Shown: one piece after another, positions 16,099 through 24,039 of the stretch | How the letters are laid out: the number at the start of each line of letters is the position of its first letter | Position numbering within the stretch: the stretch's first letter is position 1 | Assembly: GCF_030128875.1 (NCBI RefSeq) | Contig: NZ_CP124620.1 | Span: 3,669,001 to 3,733,000 of the forward strand | Length of the DNA: 64,000 nucleotides | Direction: 5' to 3' | From: Stenotrophomonas sp. BIO128-Bstrain | GTDB lineage: Bacteria; Pseudomonadota; Gammaproteobacteria; Xanthomonadales; Xanthomonadaceae | The notes under the pieces: model-generated | Seen by the model: the letters and a program-made list of their open reading frames with translations, nothing else | Told to the model about the DNA's origin: nothing | Database searches by the model: none | Translations under genes and position numbers: made by a program

Positions 16099-16118
16099 AC
16101 GCCGCCCTTCGGCGGCGT
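16099..16118 (-). terminator. GC hairpin downstream of cytochrome gene
   Basis: ACGCCGCC-cttc-GGCGGCGT is a perfect 8-base stem with a tetraloop, placed 25 bases past the cytochrome stop. On the minus strand it is followed by TTTCACGTT, a weak U-tract, so termination is plausible but may be partial, with read-through into the nuclease. Confidence 0.5.
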
Positions 16119-16142
16119 CGGTGGCCTGATCCGGCAAAGCCG

Positions 16143-16661
16143 TTATTTCAGGTTGGCCAGCATCCAATCGACCGTGGCATGGATCTGCTCTTCGGTCAGC
16201 GCCGGATTACCGCCCTTGGGCGGCATGATGCCACCGTCCGGGCCGGTGTAGCCCTCCACCGCGTGCTTGTAGAGCGTGTCCTTGCCCTGGGCGATGCGCG
16301 CATCCCAATGGCTGTGGTCCAGGGTCGGCGCATTGCCGACGCCATTGGTATGGCAGGCGGTGCAGAGGTTGTCGAAGATCACCTTGCCGTCGGTGGTGCC
16401 GCCGTAGGCGACCTGCGAGGCGGCTTTGACCAGCGCTGCGGCATGGGCGGCAGCCTGCGCGGCGGCACCGGTGCTGCCGGCGTAGACCGCACCGGCCGGC
16501 GCGATGCGCTGCTCGGTGCGCTTTGCCGCCATCGGCGAGACTTCAGGGGGAATGCTGGTGTGCAGGTAGGCCGCGAAGATGATCAGGCCCAGTGTGATGG
16601 CCATCAGCAGCGCGATGACCATGGAGAAGCGTTTCAGGAACTCGAGGTCGTAATTCCGCAC
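16143..16661 (-). CDS. Membrane-anchored c5-type cytochrome c
   Basis: A 172-residue monohaem cytochrome. One N-terminal membrane helix (about residues 14-34, MVIALLMAITLGLIIFAAYL) anchors it with the haem domain in the periplasm. The haem attachment site is CTACH and the axial Met is in GGIMPPKGG. A long Ala-rich linker separates anchor and domain. Such proteins carry electrons between the bc1 complex and terminal oxidases or other reductases. The gene stands alone on the minus strand. Confidence 0.88.
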   Translation of the reverse strand: MRNYDLEFLKRFSMVIALLMAITLGLIIFAAYLHTSIPPEVSPMAAKRTEQRIAPAGAVYAGSTGAAAQAAAHAAALVKAASQVAYGGTTDGKVIFDNLCTACHTNGVGNAPTLDHSHWDARIAQGKDTLYKHAVEGYTGPDGGIMPPKGGNPALTEEQIHATVDWMLANLK

Positions 16662-16775
16662 TCTCTATACCCCTGGCTGGTAGTCGTTGGACCACGGCTT
16701 GTCGGCCGAGTATGACCAGCGTCGGCGGCGCTGCGCAAGCGACCCGCCGGTGTCGCAATGCAGCATCGGCGCGAG

Positions 16776-17381
16776 TCAGGCGCCGGCGGCACGCAGGCAG
16801 AAAATGCAGATCGACTCGACCAGCGCATCTTCATCGCCGTGCGCGTCGCGGCTGAGTGCGGTCGGGCCGACCAGCGCCTCGGTGAACGCGCCCACGATGC
16901 AGGCTGCGGCCACATGGGTGTCCTGCGGCGGGAAGGTGCCTGCTTCCACGCCATCGGCCACGATGCGCCGGAACACGTCGCCGAACAGGCGCCGGCAGCG
17001 GATGCGCTCGGCTTCCACTTCCGGATCCACCGGCTCGGCGATGAAGGCATAGGCCAGCCCGGGGCCGGCCAGCGCGCGCCGCACGAAGGCGGTGATCGCC
17101 CGGCGCAGGCGCTCGGGCGCGGGCAACGGCTCTGCCGCGATCGCCTCGAAGATGCGCAGCTCGTGGTCCACCGCGGCCGTCAGCACCTCCACGAACAGCT
17201 CGGCCTTGGAAGGGAAGTGCCGGTAGATCAGCCCGGTGGACACCCCGGCCTCGGCCGCCACGGCGGTCACCGGGGCGTTGCGGTAGCCGCCGGCGGCCAC
17301 CAGCGCACGGGTCGCCAGCAGGATGCGTTCACGGGCGCCGGCAAGGCGTTCTTCCATCAGGGCGGAGCGTTTATAGGCCAT
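16776..17381 (-). CDS. TetR-family repressor, likely of the leucine-degradation operon
   Basis: A 201-residue TetR regulator. The N-terminal HTH is typical: RERILLATRALVAAGGYRN, then VAAEAGVSTGLIYRHFPSKAELF. The C-terminal ligand domain is helical. It is divergent from isovaleryl-CoA dehydrogenase, and a perfect palindrome lies between the two starts. TetR-type regulators (LiuQ) are known to control liu genes in some proteobacteria; assignment here is from position, and the inducer is probably an acyl-CoA of the pathway. Confidence 0.85.
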   Translation of the reverse strand: MAYKRSALMEERLAGARERILLATRALVAAGGYRNAPVTAVAAEAGVSTGLIYRHFPSKAELFVEVLTAAVDHELRIFEAIAAEPLPAPERLRRAITAFVRRALAGPGLAYAFIAEPVDPEVEAERIRCRRLFGDVFRRIVADGVEAGTFPPQDTHVAAACIVGAFTEALVGPTALSRDAHGDEDALVESICIFCLRAAGA

Positions 17382-17395
17382 TTGTTGATTCTATG

Positions 17396-17408
17396 TTCAA
17401 TTTTTGAA
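17396..17408. promoter_or_regulatory. Candidate operator TTCAA-ttt-TTGAA
   Basis: A perfect 13-base dyad in the 146-base gap between the TetR gene and liuA. It lies 15 bases before the TetR start codon and immediately upstream of the liuA promoter candidate, so a bound dimer could act on both genes. Confidence 0.5.
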
Positions 17409-17414
17409 TTTGTG

Positions 17415-17443
17415 TTCACTTCTTTGTCGAACCCGGCTACGCT
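17415..17443 (+). promoter_or_regulatory. Candidate promoter for the liu operon
   Basis: A -35 TTCACT (17415-17420) and a -10 TACGCT (17438-17443) are spaced by 17 bases, 84 bases upstream of the liuA start. Each hexamer deviates from consensus, as is common in this GC-rich genus. Confidence 0.4.
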
Positions 17444-17527
17444 GGGGGTACATCGCCCGCGGGACGGCCCCGTCAGCCCGTCCATCCCTCCCGGCGCGTC
17501 CCATCCCTTGTTGTTGCGGAGTCGCCC

Positions 17528-18691
17528 ATGCACGTCCCGACCATGAACTTCGATCTCGGCGAAGAGATCGACCTGCTGCGCCAGAGCGTGGCCCATTTTG
17601 CCTCCGCTGAAATCGCCCCGCTGGCGGCCAAGGCCGACGAAGAGAATCTGTTCCCCAATGCGCTGTGGCGCAAGCTCGGCGAGCAGGGCCTGCTCGGCCT
17701 GACCGTGGAAGAGGAATACGGCGGCAGCGGCATGGGCTACCTCGCGCACGTGGTGGCGATGGAAGAGATCTCGCGTGCCTCCGGTGGCATCGCGCTGTCC
17801 TACGGGGCGCACTCCAACCTGTGCGTGAACCAGCTGCGCAAGAACGGCAACGAAGACCAGAAGCAGCGCTACCTGCCCGGCCTGTGCAGCGGCGAGCTGG
17901 TCGGCGCGCTGGCGATGAGCGAGCCGGGCGCCGGCTCGGACGTGGTCTCGATGAAGCTGCGCGCGGACAAGCGTGGCGATCACTACGTGCTCAACGGCAA
18001 CAAGATGTGGATCACCAACGGCCCGGATGCCGATGTGCTGGTGGTCTACGCCAAGACCGATCCGGATGCGGGTGCCAAGGGCATCACCGCGTTCCTGATC
18101 GAGAAGGGCATGAAGGGCTTCTCCACCGCACAGAAGCTGGACAAGCTGGGCATGCGCGGCTCCAACACCTGCGAGCTGGTGTTCGAGGATTGCGAAGTGC
18201 CCGAAGCCAACGTGCTTGGCGTGGTCGGCGGTGGCGTCAAGGTGCTGATGTCCGGTCTGGACTATGAGCGCGTGGTGCTGTCCGGTGGCCCGCTCGGCCT
18301 GATGGCTGCGGCCATGGACGTGGTGATGCCGTACGTGCACGAGCGCAAGCAGTTCGGCGAGGCGATCGGCACCTTCCAGCTGATCCAGGCCAAGCTGGCC
18401 GACATGTACGTGGGCCTCAACGCCTGCCGCGCCTATGTCTACGCGGTGGCCCGCGCCTGCGACCAGGGCCGCACCACGCGCCAGGACGCGGCCGGCGCCA
18501 TCCTGTATTCGGCCGAGAAGGCCACCTGGCTGACCGGGCAGGCGATCCAGATCCTGGGCGGCAACGGCTACATCAACGAGTACCCGACCGGACGGCTGTG
18601 GCGCGATGCCAAGCTGTATGAAATCGGCGCCGGCACCTCGGAGATCCGCCGCATGCTGATCGGCCGCGAACTGTTCCAGCGCACCAAGTAA
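17528..18691 (+). CDS. liuA: Isovaleryl-CoA dehydrogenase
   Basis: A 387-residue FAD enzyme that oxidises isovaleryl-CoA to 3-methylcrotonyl-CoA in leucine degradation and passes electrons to ETF. The specific marker is the position of the catalytic Glu: it occurs in [16 protein letters not shown], as in isovaleryl-CoA dehydrogenase, while the site used by most other acyl-CoA dehydrogenases is altered ([13 protein letters not shown]). [21 protein letters not shown] is the FAD-binding strand. Start at 17528 follows GGAG by 6 bases. It is the first gene of a three-gene operon with the carboxylase subunits. Confidence 0.93.
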   Translation: MHVPTMNFDLGEEIDLLRQSVAHFASAEIAPLAAKADEENLFPNALWRKLGEQGLLGLTVEEEYGGSGMGYLAHVVAMEEISRASGGIALSYGAHSNLCVNQLRKNGNEDQKQRYLPGLCSGELVGALAMSEPGAGSDVVSMKLRADKRGDHYVLNGNKMWITNGPDADVLVVYAKTDPDAGAKGITAFLIEKGMKGFSTAQKLDKLGMRGSNTCELVFEDCEVPEANVLGVVGGGVKVLMSGLDYERVVLSGGPLGLMAAAMDVVMPYVHERKQFGEAIGTFQLIQAKLADMYVGLNACRAYVYAVARACDQGRTTRQDAAGAILYSAEKATWLTGQAIQILGGNGYINEYPTGRLWRDAKLYEIGAGTSEIRRMLIGRELFQRTK

Positions 18692-18701
18692 GGGCCCTGC
18701 C

Positions 18702-20312
18702 ATGACCGTATTGAGCACCCAGCTGCAACCGGGCAGCGACACCTTCGAGGCCAACCGCGCCGCGCTGCAGGCGGTGGTCGACGACCTGCGCGCCACCCTG
18801 GCGCAGACCGCGCTGGGCGGCAGCGAAGCGGCACGCGCCAAGCACACCGCACGCGGCAAGCTGCTGGTCCGTGAGCGCATCGATGCCCTGCTCGACCCGG
18901 GCAGCGCCTTCCTGGAAATCGCCCCGCTGGCCGCGCACGGCATGTATGGCGACCCGATCCCCAGCGCCGGCGTGGTCGCCGGCATCGGCCGGGTTTCCGG
19001 AGTGGAGTGCGTGATCGTGGCCAACGATGCCACGGTCAAGGGTGGCACCTACTACCCGATGACGGTCAAGAAGCACCTGCGCGCGCAGGAAGTGGCCGAG
19101 CAGAACCGCCTGCCCTGCATCTACCTGGTGGATTCGGGCGGCGCATTCCTGCCGCTGCAGGACGAGGTGTTCCCGGACCGCGACCATTTCGGCCGGATCT
19201 TCTACAACCAGGCCAACCTGTCCGCGCAGGGCATTCCGCAGATCGCCTGCGTGATGGGCAGCTGCACCGCCGGTGGCGCCTACGTGCCGGCGATGAGCGA
19301 TGAAACGGTGATCGTGCGCGAGCAGGGCACCATCTTCCTCGGCGGCCCGCCGCTGGTGAAAGCGGCCACCGGTGAAGTGGTCACCGCCGAAGAACTGGGC
19401 GGTGCCGATGTGCACACGCGCATCTCCGGCGTGGCCGACCACATGGCCGACAACGACCTGCAGGCGCTGGCCCGGGTCCGCGCGATCATCGCCCAGCTCA
19501 ACTGGCGCAAGCCCGAGCCGGCGCTGGCGGTGCAGGCCCCGGTGGAACCGCGGCATCCGGCCCACGAGCTGTATGGCGTGATTCCGGCCGACACGCGCAA
19601 GCCCTACGACGTGCGCGAAGTGATCCTGCGCCTGGTCGACGATTCGCGCTTCGATGAGTTCAAGCCGCGCTACGGCAACACCCTGGTCACCGGCTTCGCG
19701 CATCTGCACGGCTACCCGGTGGGCATCATCGCCAACAACGGCATCCTGTTCTCCGAGTCCGCGCTGAAGGGCGCGCACTTCATCGAACTGTGCACGCAGC
19801 GCGGCATTCCGCTGGTGTTCCTGCAGAACATCACCGGCTTCATGGTCGGCCGCAAGTACGAGCACGGCGGCATCGCCAAGGACGGGGCCAAGCTGGTGAT
19901 GGCCGTGGCCTGCGCCAAGGTGCCCAAGTTCACCGTGGTGATCGGCGGCTCGTTCGGCGCCGGCAACTACGGCATGTGCGGCCGCGCCTACTCGCCCAAC
20001 TTCCTGTGGATGTGGCCGAACGCACGCATCGGCGTGATGGGCGGCGAGCAGGCCGCCAGCGTGCTGGCCACGGTCAAGCGCGATGGCATCGAAGCCAAGG
20101 GCGGGCAGTGGTCGGCCGAGGAAGAAGACGGCTTCAAATCACCGATCCGCGAGCAGTTCGAATCGCAGGGCCACCCCTACTACGCCAGCGCCCGGCTCTG
20201 GGATGACGGCGTGATCGATCCGGCCGACACCCGTCGTGTGCTGGGCCTGGCGCTGTCGGCCAGCCTCAACGCCCCGGCGAAGAAGACCGACTTCGGCGTG
20301 TTCCGCATGTAA
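18702..20312 (+). CDS. liuB: 3-methylcrotonyl-CoA carboxylase, carboxyltransferase (beta) subunit
   Basis: A 536-residue carboxyltransferase that moves CO2 from carboxybiotin to 3-methylcrotonyl-CoA, giving 3-methylglutaconyl-CoA. The two crotonase-like halves are visible. The N-half has [20 protein letters not shown] and [15 protein letters not shown]. The C-half has [23 protein letters not shown] (shown only in part), [18 protein letters not shown] and [16 protein letters not shown]. Overall motif choice separates it from propionyl-CoA carboxylase. It starts 10 bases after liuA. Confidence 0.93.
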   Translation: MTVLSTQLQPGSDTFEANRAALQAVVDDLRATLAQTALGGSEAARAKHTARGKLLVRERIDALLDPGSAFLEIAPLAAHGMYGDPIPSAGVVAGIGRVSGVECVIVANDATVKGGTYYPMTVKKHLRAQEVAEQNRLPCIYLVDSGGAFLPLQDEVFPDRDHFGRIFYNQANLSAQGIPQIACVMGSCTAGGAYVPAMSDETVIVREQGTIFLGGPPLVKAATGEVVTAEELGGADVHTRISGVADHMADNDLQALARVRAIIAQLNWRKPEPALAVQAPVEPRHPAHELYGVIPADTRKPYDVREVILRLVDDSRFDEFKPRYGNTLVTGFAHLHGYPVGIIANNGILFSESALKGAHFIELCTQRGIPLVFLQNITGFMVGRKYEHGGIAKDGAKLVMAVACAKVPKFTVVIGGSFGAGNYGMCGRAYSPNFLWMWPNARIGVMGGEQAASVLATVKRDGIEAKGGQWSAEEEDGFKSPIREQFESQGHPYYASARLWDDGVIDPADTRRVLGLALSASLNAPAKKTDFGVFRM

Positions 20313-20367
20313 TGCACGGGCGGTGCCGCCTGGCACCGCCGCCCCTGGCCCGCGCAACGAGACCACC

Positions 20368-22374
20368 ATGTTCACCAAGATCCTGATCGCCAACCGTGGC
20401 GAAATCGCCTGCCGCGTCATCGCTACCTGCCAGCGCCTGGGCATCGCCACCGTGGCGGTGTACTCCGACGCCGACCGCAACGCGCGCCACGTGCGCCTGG
20501 CCGACGAGGCCATCGCGATCGGCCCGGCACCGGCGCGTGAGAGCTACCTGCGCGGCGACGCCATCCTGGCCGCCGCCCGCCGCACCGGCGCGCAGGCGAT
20601 CCATCCCGGCTACGGCTTCCTCTCGGAGAACGCCGGTTTCGCGCAGGCCTGCGCCGAGGCGGGCATCGTCTTCATCGGCCCCTCTGCGGCGGCGATCCGC
20701 GCGATGGGCGACAAGAGCGCGGCCAAGGCGCTGATGCAGCAGGCCGGCGTGCCGCTGACCCCGGGCTACCACGGCGACGAGCAGATCCCCGAGTTCCTGC
20801 GCAAGCAGGCCGACAGCATCGGCTATCCGGTGCTGATCAAGGCCAGCGCCGGCGGCGGTGGCAAGGGCATGCGCCGCGTGGACGACAGCGCGACCTTCAC
20901 CGAGGCGCTGGCCAGCTGCCAGCGTGAGGCGCAGTCGGCGTTCGGCAACGCACACGTGCTGGTGGAGAAGTATGTCGAGCGCCCGCGCCACATCGAGATC
21001 CAGGTGTTCGGCGACAGCCACGGCAACGTGGTGTACCTGTTCGAGCGCGACTGCTCGGTGCAGCGCCGCCATCAGAAGGTGCTGGAAGAAGCGCCTGCCC
21101 CCGGCATGACGCCCGAGCGCCGCGCCGCGATGGGCAAGGCCGCCGTCGATGCCGCGCGCGCGGTCAACTACGTCGGCGCGGGCACGGTGGAGTTCATCGC
21201 CGGCCCCGATGGCGATTTCTACTTCATGGAAATGAACACCCGCCTGCAGGTGGAGCACCCGGTCACCGAGTGCATCACCGGCACCGACCTGGTCGAGTGG
21301 CAGCTGCGCGTGGCCAGCGGTGAGCCGCTGCCGCTGCAGCAGGATCAGTTGCAGATCCGCGGGCACGCACTGGAAGCCCGCCTGTACGCCGAAGACGCCG
21401 ACCGCGGTTTCCTGCCGTCCACCGGCACCCTGCGCCACCTGCGCCTGCCGGCCAACACCGCGCACGTGCGCGTGGACGCCGGTGTCGAACAGGGCGATGC
21501 GATCACCCCGTTCTACGACCCGATGATCGCCAAGCTGATCGTCTGGGATGTCGACCGCGACGCCGCGCTGCGCCGCATGCAGCAGGCGCTGGCCGAGTGC
21601 GAAGTGGTTGGCGTGACTACCAATGCCGCCTTCCTGCGCCGGCTGGTGATGACCGATTCGTTTACCCAGGCCAAGCTGGACACCGCGCTGATCGAGCGCG
21701 AGCAGGCCGCCCTCACCCCCAACGACAACGACAGCGATCCGGCACTCTGGGCGCTCGCCGCGATCGCCGGCGTGGCCACCAGCGAGGCTGCCAGCCGTGA
21801 TGCGCGTGACCCGCACTCGCCGTGGCAGGCCCAGGATGGCTGGCGCCTGGGCGCGGCCGCCGCACGCGCGCTGACGCTGGAGCACCGAGGTGCCCAGCGC
21901 AGCGTGACCGTGCAGGGCGCGGGCACGGGCACGGGCACGGGCGAACATTGGACCGTCCACATGGACGGCAACGCGCTGCAGGGCAGCGGCCGCCTGGCCG
22001 GTGATGCACTGCGCGTACAGATCGGCGAGCAGCTGCACCGCGCCACCGTCATCCGCGACGGCAACGAGCTGTACCTGTTCGGCAGCGAAGGCGTGCAGCG
22101 CTTCACTCTGCATGATCCGGTCAGCGAAGCGGACCAGTCCGTTGCCGATGCCGGCAGCCTGGTCGCGCCGATGCCGGGTCGTATCGTGGCCACGCTGGTG
22201 GCACCGGGCATGGCGGTCAAACGCGGCGCGCCGCTGCTGGTGCTGGAAGCGATGAAGATGGAGCACACGCTGCAGGCGCCGGCCGATGGCACCGTGCAGG
22301 GCTACCGGGTGAAAGCCGGAGACCAGGTGGGCGATGGGGCGGTGCTGGTGGATTTCGAGGCGGACGGGGCCTGA
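20368..22374 (+). CDS. liuD: 3-methylcrotonyl-CoA carboxylase, biotin-containing (alpha) subunit
   Basis: A 668-residue subunit that carboxylates its own biotin with ATP and bicarbonate. The biotin carboxylase domain (about 1-450) shows ILIANRGEIACRV, the ATP loop GGGGKGMRRV and EMNTRLQVEHPVTE. A variable linker follows, then the biotinyl domain with LVLEAMKMEHTL near the C-terminus; the Lys is biotinylated. Start at 20368 (MFTKILIANRGE) is the family start. Three and a half copies of GGGCAC at 21921-21942 encode a Gly-Thr stretch in the linker. The operon ends here: the usual enoyl-CoA hydratase (liuC) and HMG-CoA lyase (liuE) are not adjacent. Confidence 0.93.
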   Translation: MFTKILIANRGEIACRVIATCQRLGIATVAVYSDADRNARHVRLADEAIAIGPAPARESYLRGDAILAAARRTGAQAIHPGYGFLSENAGFAQACAEAGIVFIGPSAAAIRAMGDKSAAKALMQQAGVPLTPGYHGDEQIPEFLRKQADSIGYPVLIKASAGGGGKGMRRVDDSATFTEALASCQREAQSAFGNAHVLVEKYVERPRHIEIQVFGDSHGNVVYLFERDCSVQRRHQKVLEEAPAPGMTPERRAAMGKAAVDAARAVNYVGAGTVEFIAGPDGDFYFMEMNTRLQVEHPVTECITGTDLVEWQLRVASGEPLPLQQDQLQIRGHALEARLYAEDADRGFLPSTGTLRHLRLPANTAHVRVDAGVEQGDAITPFYDPMIAKLIVWDVDRDAALRRMQQALAECEVVGVTTNAAFLRRLVMTDSFTQAKLDTALIEREQAALTPNDNDSDPALWALAAIAGVATSEAASRDARDPHSPWQAQDGWRLGAAAARALTLEHRGAQRSVTVQGAGTGTGTGEHWTVHMDGNALQGSGRLAGDALRVQIGEQLHRATVIRDGNELYLFGSEGVQRFTLHDPVSEADQSVADAGSLVAPMPGRIVATLVAPGMAVKRGAPLLVLEAMKMEHTLQAPADGTVQGYRVKAGDQVGDGAVLVDFEADGA

Positions 22375-22389
22375 GCCCCGCTCGTCCGC

Positions 22390-23568
22390 TCAGCCAACCC
22401 GCTGCCAGACCTGCTCCAGTGGATCAAGCTCGGCTGTCTGCATGTGCTGGCCGCGCCAGCCGAACCCGCAGACCGCCAGCGCTCCCTGCCGGATAGGATC
22501 CAGGCCAAAGCCGCGCTCGAGATGCTTTTCATTGATCGCACCGGTGATGAACGCCCCCAGGCCCAGGTCGGTTGCAGATAGGTACAGCGTCTGCGACAGA
22601 TGCCCCGCCTCCAGGGTCACGACCCGGTATCCCTTGGCGTGGCGGCGGTACTTCCAGAACGTTCGATCGAAGCGTGGGACCAGGGCGACCAAGCAATGTG
22701 CATTGGCAAACCAGTGCTGCTGGCCGACGCTCTCCATGATGAAGTCGCGCAGTGGCCGTTCCGGGTCCGGCAGGGGCACCAGGTCGTGGCTATCGGCACG
22801 GTACCGGTAGAGGCCGGGGCGCACGCCGTCCACGTTCTGCACGACCAGATAGGCCTCGATGGGGTGGAGGCCCCCGCCGGAGGGACTGTTCTTCTTGTGG
22901 AAAACCAGGTCCGGTCCCACTCTTACCTGTGACTGGGCGCCAAATACTCTTGCCAGCATCTGGGTGAACATGGGTAACGGCAGGACGCGGGAATCGTCGA
23001 AGTTCCTGCAGGTTGCGCGCCGCAGCAGCAGCGCATCGAACTCCGTCGGCTCGGTGTGCGGCAACACGATCGCCTCGACTTCACCGCGTGTCGCGGTGTT
23101 CGCTGGCGGCGGACCAAGTACCTCGCGCATTCCCTTGGCCGTATCGGTGCCGCCATCCACGGTGTTCTTTACCGCATCCACGGCATCCCAGCGGGTGAAT
23201 GCGTGCAGGATGGCCGCCAAAGGATGCCAGTGACTGTCGCGCAGGCGCTGGTCATTGGCCAAATGCACTGCCGCGGTACTGTCGGTTTCCGATTGCTCGA
23301 GCAGCACCAGCCCGGCATCGACCAAGGCAGCCTGCTCATCACCGTGCATCCCGATGCTGTCGGCCCAAACCCATTGGCTCGGACCGAGCACGCCCAGCAG
23401 ATCGCGCTGACGGGGGCTGACCGGCACCGGTCCATCCAGGTGGGGGGCCAAAGCCGTCCACCCCAGGCTGCGAACCATTCCATTGCCGCCGCTGAGCAGA
23501 TTCTGCAACTGGAACTCCACTGTTTCGCGTGGCTCGAACAACACGACTTCGCAGCGACGTATCCGCAC
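22390..23568 (-). CDS. SagB-type peptide-maturation dehydrogenase
   Basis: A 392-residue FMN nitroreductase-fold protein of the SagB type; in RiPP pathways such enzymes oxidise azolines to azoles or act on modified peptides. The N-terminal 180 residues are variable. The oxidase domain has LLRRATCRNFDDSRVLP, NSPSGGGLHPIEAYLVV, RVVTLEAGHLSQTLYLSA and LGLGAFITGAINE, which are the SagB signature blocks. The GTG at 23568 is chosen because GGAGAG lies 7 bases upstream; a longer frame upstream is antisense to the small peptide gene. It diverges from that peptide gene and is convergent with liuD with a 15-base gap. I recall this as the putative peptide maturation dehydrogenase family of xanthomonads. 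Confidence 0.85.
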   Translation of the reverse strand: MRIRRCEVVLFEPRETVEFQLQNLLSGGNGMVRSLGWTALAPHLDGPVPVSPRQRDLLGVLGPSQWVWADSIGMHGDEQAALVDAGLVLLEQSETDSTAAVHLANDQRLRDSHWHPLAAILHAFTRWDAVDAVKNTVDGGTDTAKGMREVLGPPPANTATRGEVEAIVLPHTEPTEFDALLLRRATCRNFDDSRVLPLPMFTQMLARVFGAQSQVRVGPDLVFHKKNSPSGGGLHPIEAYLVVQNVDGVRPGLYRYRADSHDLVPLPDPERPLRDFIMESVGQQHWFANAHCLVALVPRFDRTFWKYRRHAKGYRVVTLEAGHLSQTLYLSATDLGLGAFITGAINEKHLERGFGLDPIRQGALAVCGFGWRGQHMQTAELDPLEQVWQRVG

Positions 23569-23739
23569 TGTGGGACTCTCCGACTTCACCGGCACCGCGC
23601 CGTCGTCCTGCCATATCGGCACGGGACGTCCAATCTGTACCGACTCAACGAGTGCTAAAGCCTGGTCGATCGCGGTCGATGTTGCTCTCTGATCCGTGCT
23701 CTCGCGGCTCCCAAACCGATTCGATTGAAGGAAGTAGCC

Positions 23740-24039
23740 ATGTCGTTGCCGCCCCTGGAACCCGCCATCGCCCTGGCCTTGATTTGCCGCCTGGGAACCG
23801 ATGATACGTTCCGTGCACTGTTCGCCTCCGATCCCGCCGCCGCGCTGGTGGAGATCGGCATGTCCACCGCAGACGCTGCGGCGCTCGGTGTCTGCTGCGA
23901 AGTCAATGAGCTTGCCGCCAAGAGCGACATTCTGGCGGCCAAACAGGAGCTGCAGGACATGTTCACGTCGCTGCAGAATCAGACCGTTCCGGCACTGGAC
24001 GCCAACCCGGCAGGCAGCCACACGCTCAAGGGTCCGTAA
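23740..24039 (+). CDS. Putative modified peptide precursor with NHLP-like leader
   Basis: A 99-residue protein starting MSLPPLEPAIALALICRLG. The segment FRALFASDPAAALVEIG closely resembles nitrile-hydratase-like leader peptides (NHLP), which direct RiPP modification. A Cys-Cys pair (GVCCEV) lies in the middle, and the C-terminal 20 residues are rich in Asn, Thr, Ser and Pro but lack Cys. A strong AAGGAAG site lies 5 bases before the ATG. It is opposite in strand to both flanking genes: divergent from the SagB-type dehydrogenase and overlapping the cyclase 3' end by 14 bases. The chemistry of any modification is unknown. Confidence 0.8.
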   Translation: MSLPPLEPAIALALICRLGTDDTFRALFASDPAAALVEIGMSTADAAALGVCCEVNELAAKSDILAAKQELQDMFTSLQNQTVPALDANPAGSHTLKGP

